A stretch of 35,463 bases of DNA, taken from assembly GCF_025128055.1 (NCBI RefSeq), contig NZ_JAHLYS010000044.1:1-35463 (forward strand). Reading direction: 5' to 3'. The notes below the pieces were generated by a model, which saw only the letters and a program-made list of their open reading frames with translations, did not search any database and was not told where the DNA came from. The position numbers and the translations under genes were made by a program. Positions 30,792 through 35,463 of the stretch are shown here, piece after piece. Source of the DNA: Synechococcus sp. CS-1329 (GTDB lineage Bacteria; Cyanobacteriota; Cyanobacteriia; PCC-6307; Cyanobiaceae). How positions within the stretch are numbered: the stretch's first letter is position 1; the number at the start of each line of letters is the position of its first letter.

Positions 30792-31649
30792 TCAGGGATT
30801 GCACAGCGGGCAATGCTGCGGATCGGCCTCAGCCCATCCATCAAGGCGCGGGCGCTCCTCGCTGTGGGAGCAACTGATGCAGCCGAACCGCTCGCTTCGC
30901 ACCAGGGAGGTGGGCCTGCCGCACCAGCTGCAGGGCAGGCCGTACACCACCTCCACCTTCCCCCAGCCCGGCACGCCGCAGGCCTTGCAGGGAGTGGAGA
31001 TCCGCTTCGCCAGCCCGGTGGCGAGGGTGCGCAGACAGGCCATGCGGGTGGGGTTGCGGTGGGCGCGCATGTCGGTCTCCACCAGGGCCCGGCCGTTGCT
31101 GGAGCCGGCTGCGGCTGCGACGATCGTCTCAGCCAGCCGCTGCTGATCTGCCAGATCCTTGAAGAGCAGCTCCTGGGCGTCAGGCCAAGGTTGTTCGGGG
31201 CGCACGATCAGGCCATGGGCGGGAAAGCCCACCCGTTGAGGCCAGCTCTCCAGCTCCGCCGGTTCAGCGACACAGCGGTGATCAAAGTTGGTGTGCCGGG
31301 CGATCCGCCGCTCCCAGATCTCCAGGCCGCGCTCCCGATCCAGGAACACCATCAACTCCAGACCCGCCGCCAGGAAAGGCAGTTGGGGGTGGGGGCCAAA
31401 GCTGCCCTCACTGGCCAGACCGAGCGGCAGGTTCAGGCTCTCCATGCCCAGTTGGGCCTTGCGGCGGCAGGCCTGCTCAGGGCTGCCCGTGCGTGGTACC
31501 CGTCCGTCGAAGCTGCCCAGTTGATCTGTGTCCAGGTGGGCCGGGAGTTCCAGCTCCAACCCGAGCAGAGCGCGAAACGGGCGAGCGAGTGCCCTCTCCT
31601 TGCCGTGCATGGTGGCCAGGGCGGCCTTAGCCCCGAAATAACACTCCAT
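30792..31649 (-). CDS. DUF6671 family protein with zinc-ribbon C terminus
   Basis: From the ATG at 31649 the protein is 285 aa. The family core is visible: AKAALATMHGKERA, DTDQLGSFDGRVPR and LASEGSFGPHP. The C terminus has four CxxC pairs (CKAC, CSWC, CISC, CPLC), able to bind two zinc ions in ribbon folds. Function is unknown. The frame is open upstream to an ATG at 31775, but those 42 residues do not look conserved. It is divergent from the NRAMP-like transporter at 31922 and converges on sbtB. Confidence 0.8.
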   Translation of the reverse strand: MECYFGAKAALATMHGKERALARPFRALLGLELELPAHLDTDQLGSFDGRVPRTGSPEQACRRKAQLGMESLNLPLGLASEGSFGPHPQLPFLAAGLELMVFLDRERGLEIWERRIARHTNFDHRCVAEPAELESWPQRVGFPAHGLIVRPEQPWPDAQELLFKDLADQQRLAETIVAAAAGSSNGRALVETDMRAHRNPTRMACLRTLATGLAKRISTPCKACGVPGWGKVEVVYGLPCSWCGRPTSLVRSERFGCISCSHSEERPRLDGWAEADPQHCPLCNP

Positions 31650-31712
31650 GACGGCTGGGGGATCCCAGACGGAATCCAGCTCAGATGAGGGCTCAAACCT
31701 AAGCAAATGTTG

Positions 31713-31756
31713 GCCAATCCAAAATGGAGGCCTGAGGCTGAAGGCGATGGATTGGC
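31713..31756. repeat. Nine-base inverted repeat between DUF6671 and NRAMP-like genes
   Basis: GCCAATCCA (31713-31721) and its exact complement TGGATTGGC (31748-31756) are separated by 26 bases, in the divergent intergenic region. It could be an RNA hairpin or a spaced protein-binding site. No riboswitch class is recognised. Confidence 0.35.
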
Positions 31757-31921
31757 AACACAGAACCCACTCCATCCAGCCAGGAGAGCCTTCGCGCCTG
31801 ATTCAGCCGAGGCCGAACAACGTTTGAGGCTGCGAAGGCAGGTGGCCTTAGCCCACAGGAGTGCAGGGGGGGGAATCCAGCTGCTCTCGATTGGTCAAAC
31901 TGATGGCTGCCCAGGGCCGCC

Positions 31922-33211
31922 ATGATCCCCACCACTGATGCCAGCCGGCTGAGCCTGGCTGGCCTGCGCCAGAGCCTCGGGCCTGGAATCCTGCTGGCTG
32001 GAGCCGCGATCGGGGGCTCGCACCTGGTGGCCTCCACCCAGGCGGGAGCCCGCTACGGCCTGGGGTTACTGGGACTGGTGCTGTTGATCAACCTGATCAA
32101 GTACCCCTTTCTGCTGGTGGGCACGCGTTTCACGGCCGCCACCGGGTTGAGCCTGCTGGAGGGGTATCAACGCCAGGAGCGCTGGTATCTGCCCCTGTTT
32201 CTGTTGATCACGGCCGCCACCGGGGTGGCCAACATCGCGGCGGTGGCGGCCGTGACGGGCAGCCTGGCCACCAGCCTGCTGCCCGCCTCGATCGGGCCGC
32301 TGCTCTCGAGCACCAGCCTGGCCGTGCTGCTGTTGGGGTTTTGCCTGGTGCTGCTGCTCTGGGGTCATTACCGCAGCCTGGATCGTCTGAGCAAGGTGGT
32401 GATTGCGATCCTGGTGCTGAGCACCACCGCCGCCAGCCTGGCGGCCCTGCTCAGGGGGCCTGCCTCCGGGGCGGCAATCGGCGCCATGTTCAGCCCCAGC
32501 CCCTGGACCCTGCCGGCGCTGCCATTCCTGATCGCCCTGATGGGCTGGATGCCCTGCCCGTTGGATCTGGCGGCCTGGTCGTCGCTGTGGATCTTCGCTC
32601 GCCGTGAGGATTCCGGCCATCGCGGCAGCCGGGCTGAACTGGAGGCCGACTTCAACCTCGGCTACGCCGCCACCGTGCTGATGGCGGTGCTGTTCCTGGT
32701 GCTGGGAGCCTGGGTGATGCACGGCACCGGCCGCAGTTTCTCACCGGCCGGTGCCCGCTTCGCCCAGCAATTGATCGAGCTCTACACCGCCAGCCTGGGG
32801 AGCTGGGCCTACCCGCTGATTGCCCTGGCGGCCTTCACCACCATGTTCAGCACCACCCTCACCTGCCTCGATGGCTATCCCCGCTCGGCCTCGGCCGGGC
32901 TGCGGCTGCTGCGGGGATGTCGTGGCCGCGACGTTCAGGACCGTGGCGATCACAGTCTCTGGATGGCCGTGCATGGCCTGGCGGCCGCTGGTGTTCTGCT
33001 CTTTCTGGCCCCATCGATGGGTGCTTTGGTGCAGCTGGCGATGGTGGTGTCATTCGTGACCACGCCCCTGCTGGGCTGGATGAATCTGCAGGTGATCCAG
33101 GGTCGGCAGGTGCCTCCGGACGGGCGGCTGGGGCCAGCGCTGCTGACCCTGGCCCGGGCGGGCCTGGTGGTTCTCACCGGCTTTGTGGTGATCTTTGCTC
33201 TGAGTCGTTGA
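31922..33211 (+). CDS. NRAMP-family-like transporter with non-canonical metal-site motifs
   Basis: A 429-aa polytopic membrane protein (roughly eleven hydrophobic segments) with the NRAMP/LeuT-type start GPGILLAGAAIGGSHLVASTQAG. Canonical NRAMPs have DPGN in membrane helix 1 and MPH in helix 6; here the corresponding positions read GGSH and MPCPLD. The metal-coordinating set is therefore altered, as in NRAMP-related proteins such as the magnesium transporters, so the cargo may not be Mn or Fe. It is divergent from the DUF6671 gene. Confidence 0.85.
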   Translation: MIPTTDASRLSLAGLRQSLGPGILLAGAAIGGSHLVASTQAGARYGLGLLGLVLLINLIKYPFLLVGTRFTAATGLSLLEGYQRQERWYLPLFLLITAATGVANIAAVAAVTGSLATSLLPASIGPLLSSTSLAVLLLGFCLVLLLWGHYRSLDRLSKVVIAILVLSTTAASLAALLRGPASGAAIGAMFSPSPWTLPALPFLIALMGWMPCPLDLAAWSSLWIFARREDSGHRGSRAELEADFNLGYAATVLMAVLFLVLGAWVMHGTGRSFSPAGARFAQQLIELYTASLGSWAYPLIALAAFTTMFSTTLTCLDGYPRSASAGLRLLRGCRGRDVQDRGDHSLWMAVHGLAAAGVLLFLAPSMGALVQLAMVVSFVTTPLLGWMNLQVIQGRQVPPDGRLGPALLTLARAGLVVLTGFVVIFALSR

Positions 33212-33228
33212 GTTGTTGAGTTGTTGAG
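33207..33228. repeat. Tandem octamer repeat over the NRAMP-like stop codon
   Basis: Two full copies plus six bases of the octamer GTTGAGTT run through the stop codon (33209-33211) of the transporter gene. A short direct repeat of this kind could arise by replication slippage. Confidence 0.5.
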
Positions 33229-33625
33229 CCGCAGAGTTCCTGAGTCCGGACGGAGGCAGGTGCTCCAAGATCACCGGTGAACGGGCTGAGAAGCAGGTGA
33301 GTATTTGCAGCATTGGTTTAGGGGAATTGTTCGTATTTCAGGTCTGCATCCTGTGAGTGACTGCGATGAAGTGCCTGGATTGATTGCCTGGGCTTATTGC
33401 GGGTATACGTAATCCTTCCCTGCGCAAATGCCAAGGTGTGACCACATGCGATTAAGGTCTCTCGACCGCCGCAACGGTGACCACATGCTTCTTCCCTAAG
33501 GGCTCCGATTCGGCCATGGGTGCTCCCAGTATTCGAGCCGCGTTCATTAGCTAGTTCTCAAAGCTCAAATTCCTTTTCCGGATCGACATTCAGTCGAACC
33601 GTCGTTTTCCCCTGCCATTGATTCC
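33212..33625. other. 414-bp non-coding region upstream of nrtA
   Basis: No gene is supported here. It should contain the nrtA promoter. Notable contents are the tail of the octamer repeat and two copies of GTGACCACATGC (33438 and 33477). A clear NtcA site (GTA-N8-TAC) was searched for by eye and not found. The sequence is less GC-rich than the coding regions. Confidence 0.7.
33438..33488. repeat. Two direct copies of GTGACCACATGC upstream of nrtA
   Basis: Copies at 33438-33449 and 33477-33488 are exact and spaced 39 bp start to start (about four helical turns). They lie 140-190 bp before the nrtA ATG, where repeated activator sites could act. No known regulator motif was recognised. Confidence 0.4.
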
Positions 33626-34960
33626 ATGTCCAAGCGTCGTCAATTCCTCTCCCTTGCGAGTGCAGCCCTGGTGGGCTCCATGATGCTGGGAGGCTGCATG
33701 GGCACTCCCCCAGACAAGGGCGGTGGTGCTGCTGATACCTCCGCACCGTCGGCCACGGCTGACAAGGGCCTTGAAACCAAAACGATCAACCTTGGCTTCG
33801 TGCCGATCCTCGAGGCTGCTCCCCTGGTGGTGGCCGTTGAGAAGGGCTATTTCGCCAAGCATGGCCTTGATGTGAATCTCACCAAGCAGGCCAGTTGGCC
33901 CGCTGCCCGCGACAACGTGGTGCTGGGCTCCAAGGGTGGTGGCATTGATGGCGGTCAGTGGCAGTTGCCGATGCCGCAGATGATCAGTGAGGGGGCCATC
34001 ACCGACGGCAAGAAGGTGCCGATGTACATCCTGGCGATGCTGATGAGCCAGGGCAACGGGATCGCCGCCTCCAATAACATCAAGGGCGCCAACCTCACGG
34101 TTGACCTCAAGAAGTCGGCGGGGTTCTTCTCTGATTTCTCCAAGAAGGAAGGCCGTAAGTTCCGCGCCGCCTACACCTTCCCGAAAGCCAACCAGGACAT
34201 CTGGATCCGCTACTGGCTGGCGGCTGGTGGGATTGATCCTGACAAGGAGGTGGAGCTGCTGACTGTGCCCTCCACCGAGACCCTGCAGGGGATGCGCAAC
34301 GGCACGATGGAAGCCTTCTCCACCGGCGACCCCTGGCCCTCCAGGATCGTCAAGGACGACATCGGCTACCTGCCGGCGATCACCGCCCAGATCTGGAAGT
34401 CGCACCCCGAGGAGTATCTGGCCGTCCGTGCCGACTGGGTCGACAAGAATCCCAAGGCCACCATTGCCCTGATCAAGGGCCTGATCGAGGCCCAACAGTG
34501 GATGGACAAGGCCGAGAATCGCTCGGAAGTGGCCAAGATCCTCAGCTCACGCAAGTGGTACAACACCCCTGTTGCAGTGCTGGAGGAGTCGATCAAGGGT
34601 CAGTACCTCATCGGAGCCGACAGAAAGCCCGAAACTGATCCAGCCATGGGCCCGCTCTATTGGGACAGCGATCGTGGCGTGATCTCCTATCCCTACAAGA
34701 GCCTGACCCTCTGGTTCCTGGTGGAATCCCTGCGCTGGAAGTTCTATCCCGGCACCGTTGACACGATTGCCCAGGCCAAGGCCATCAACGACAAGGTGAC
34801 CCGTGAGGATCTCTGGATCCAGGCGGCCAAGGAGCTGGGCCTTCCCGCTGCCCAGATTCCCACCAGCTCCAGCCGTGGCAAGGAAACCTTCTTCGATGGT
34901 GTCGTTTACGACCCAGAGAATCCCCAGGCCTACCTCGATTCCCAGAAGATCAAAAAGTAG
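33626..34960 (+). CDS. nrtA: Nitrate/nitrite ABC transporter substrate-binding lipoprotein NrtA
   Basis: Periplasmic binding component of the NrtABCD nitrate/nitrite importer. The 444-aa precursor has a twin-arginine-like N terminus (SKRRQFL) and a lipobox LGGC with lipid-modified Cys24. Family blocks: FVPILEAAPLVVAVEKGYFAKHG, SKGGGIDGGQWQLPMP, NQDIWIRYWLAAGGIDPD, GTMEAFSTGDPWPSRIV and ETFFDGVVYDPENPQAYL. These match NrtA better than the related bicarbonate protein CmpA (which has THDLWxRYW and FCVGEPW). The His that contacts nitrate in Synechocystis NrtA appears to be Tyr183 here. nrtB follows but is cut off. Confidence 0.92.
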   Translation: MSKRRQFLSLASAALVGSMMLGGCMGTPPDKGGGAADTSAPSATADKGLETKTINLGFVPILEAAPLVVAVEKGYFAKHGLDVNLTKQASWPAARDNVVLGSKGGGIDGGQWQLPMPQMISEGAITDGKKVPMYILAMLMSQGNGIAASNNIKGANLTVDLKKSAGFFSDFSKKEGRKFRAAYTFPKANQDIWIRYWLAAGGIDPDKEVELLTVPSTETLQGMRNGTMEAFSTGDPWPSRIVKDDIGYLPAITAQIWKSHPEEYLAVRADWVDKNPKATIALIKGLIEAQQWMDKAENRSEVAKILSSRKWYNTPVAVLEESIKGQYLIGADRKPETDPAMGPLYWDSDRGVISYPYKSLTLWFLVESLRWKFYPGTVDTIAQAKAINDKVTREDLWIQAAKELGLPAAQIPTSSSRGKETFFDGVVYDPENPQAYLDSQKIKK

Positions 34961-34975
34961 ACGTTCATAACGTCT
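34959..34975 (+). promoter_or_regulatory. Inverted repeat AGACGTT-CAT-AACGTCT at the nrtA stop codon
   Basis: Perfect seven-base arms with a three-base loop begin on the nrtA stop codon. As RNA this makes a small stem-loop, the first of three consecutive hairpins between nrtA and nrtB. Confidence 0.5.
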
Positions 34976-34976
34976 G

Positions 34977-35010
34977 GCGACAGCCTCAAGGACTCCCTCA
35001 AGGCTGTCGC
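34977..35010 (+). terminator. Intercistronic stem-loop after nrtA
   Basis: Ten-base perfect arms (GCGACAGCCT / AGGCTGTCGC) with a 14-base loop. There is no long T-run afterwards, so it is more likely a transcript-stabilising or attenuating hairpin than a complete terminator. Such hairpins often raise expression of a binding-protein gene over its permease. Confidence 0.55.
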
Positions 35011-35015
35011 ATGTT

Positions 35016-35045
35016 GGACCCCTGACCGCTCGCGGTTAGGGGTCC
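35016..35045 (+). terminator. Second intercistronic stem-loop between nrtA and nrtB
   Basis: Fourteen-base arms, paired except for one G-U/mismatch, with a two-base centre (GGACCCCTGACCGC / GCGGTTAGGGGTCC). Followed by CTCTTTC rather than an uninterrupted T-tract. Confidence 0.55.
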
Positions 35046-35128
35046 ACTCTTTCGATTCATCTACTCCGCTGGCGGTCATCGCCTGCCTCAGCGGATCCAC
35101 CTCTTCCCACGTTCAGGACTTCCCGTTC

Positions 35129-35350
35129 ATGGTCCCCACCCCTGCCTCCCGGAAGGCTGCGTCATCAAGTCCCCTCGGTTGGCTCACCAAGAGTTCCGCC
35201 AACTGGCTCCCGCCCTTGCTGGGCACAGGCGGATTCCTGCTGCTCTGGCAGATCCTCTCGATGACCGGACTCATCGCTCTGCCGGCTCCGGCCAGCCTAT
35301 TCACGGAGGAGCGCACCCGCACACCTGACTGCCCGACACTTCTCAATTGA
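35129..35350 (+). pseudogene. nrtB: nitrate permease gene nrtB, 5' fragment interrupted by an insertion
   Basis: The first 55-60 codons read like the N terminus of NrtB, the membrane permease of the nitrate ABC transporter: a short polar leader and then the first hydrophobic segment (WLPPLLGTGGFLLLWQILSMTG) and LPAPASLF. After about base 35304 the frame changes to unrelated residues (RTRTPDCPTLLN) and stops at 35348-35350, so about 220 residues of permease are missing. The remaining sequence to the window edge appears to belong to a mobile element. Loss of NrtB function is inferred, unless the rest is elsewhere or the strain is a mix. Confidence 0.75.
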
Positions 35351-35352
35351 GA
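35341..35352. repeat. 12-bp palindrome TCTCAATTGAGA near the insertion end
   Basis: A perfect palindrome, four bases before the stop codon of the minus-strand frame that begins outside the window. It lies between the nrtB break and that frame, so it may be part of the end of the mobile element. Confidence 0.35.
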
Positions 35353-35355
35353 CAG

Positions 35356-35463
35356 TCATGCGACCGCCAGCTGCGCTGTTGGGTTTGGCAGTGGCGGCAG
35401 TTCCACCCGCGTGAACCAGGGCTGTTTCTGCCGCCGCTGCACGCCGCGGCTGGGAATGCAAGG
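35356..35463 (-). CDS. 3' end of a probable transposase gene
   Basis: A minus-strand frame is open from the window edge to TGA at 35356-35358 and gives 35 residues ending WFTRVELPPLPNPTAQLAVA. It is basic and coding-like in third-position use. It lies directly beside the interrupted nrtB, on the side where an insertion sequence would be. The family cannot be assigned from so little sequence; transposase is inferred from context. Confidence 0.5.
   Translation of the reverse strand, partial: PCIPSRGVQRRQKQPWFTRVELPPLPNPTAQLAVA

Noticed and set aside
30750-31688. 312-codon plus-strand open frame opposite the DUF6671 gene
   Set aside because: The minus strand carries the conserved DUF6671 motifs and CxxC pairs; the plus frame has none and begins inside the sbtB terminator.
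31650-31921. Possible Mn or Mg riboswitch before the NRAMP-like gene
   Set aside because: The region has an inverted repeat but none of the conserved core motifs of the known Mn or Mg riboswitch classes that I can recognise.
33212-33625. Search for an NtcA site (GTA-N8-TAC) ahead of nrtA
   Set aside because: Only partial matches such as TAT-N8-TAC were seen; not strong enough to call.

Overview
The window looks like chromosomal DNA from a high-GC unicellular picocyanobacterium of the Cyanobium/Synechococcus type. The evidence is gene content: paired class C flavodiiron genes (flv3-flv1), the bicarbonate transporter SbtA with its PII-like partner SbtB, a cyanobacterial NrtA, a Ycf21-type chorismate lyase, two DesC-like desaturases and the rplI-dnaB pair. 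The HIP1 octamer GCGATCGC, which is over-represented in many cyanobacteria, is also present (for example at 1416, 9686, 9952 and 30314). Placement at genus level is inference.

Layout. At 1-231 is the 3' end of an IS3-family transposase. At 290-4829 are ligA and a small membrane-anchored protein gene on the minus strand, then a SprT-like metalloprotease, a proline-rich protein and a DUF1269 protein on the plus strand. From 9696 down to 4862 is a tight minus-strand run: fatty-acid-hydroxylase-like membrane protein, mnmG, a GspC-like single-pass protein, chorismate lyase and an unknown protein. At 9769-11557 are a transglutaminase-like protease and a SAM methyltransferase. At 11584-14126 (minus) are rplI, dnaB and an octad-repeat membrane protein. 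At 14205-17021 two desaturases flank an unknown 253-aa protein. At 17180-21998 (plus) are a methionine-gamma-lyase-like PLP enzyme, gcvH and gcvP. At 22139-24102 are small unknown proteins, a DUF924 protein and a pirin. At 24137-28621 (minus) are flv3, flv1 and a rubrerythrin. A 753-bp AT-richer spacer separates flv3 from divergent sbtA-sbtB (29375-30720). At 30792-33211 a DUF6671 protein diverges from an NRAMP-like transporter with altered motifs. At 33626-35350 are nrtA and a cut-off nrtB, followed by the 3' end of a probable transposase gene at the right edge.

How the parts may work together. The Flv3/Flv1, rubrerythrin and pirin block is an oxygen- and redox-protection module. Flv1/Flv3 dispose of photosynthetic electrons onto O2. 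Across the shared spacer, SbtA/SbtB import bicarbonate under SbtB control, so electron sink and carbon supply could be jointly regulated; this is inference. NrtA would feed nitrogen assimilation, but the partner permease gene is interrupted in this sequence. Both edges lie in mobile elements, so the window may be an assembly contig bounded by repeats.

No rRNA, tRNA, CRISPR array, prophage or defence island was seen. Most of the window is ordinary core genome. The least explained items are the octad-repeat protein beside dnaB, the unknown protein between the two desaturases, the non-canonical NRAMP-like/DUF6671 pair, and the shortened SbtA/SbtB pair.
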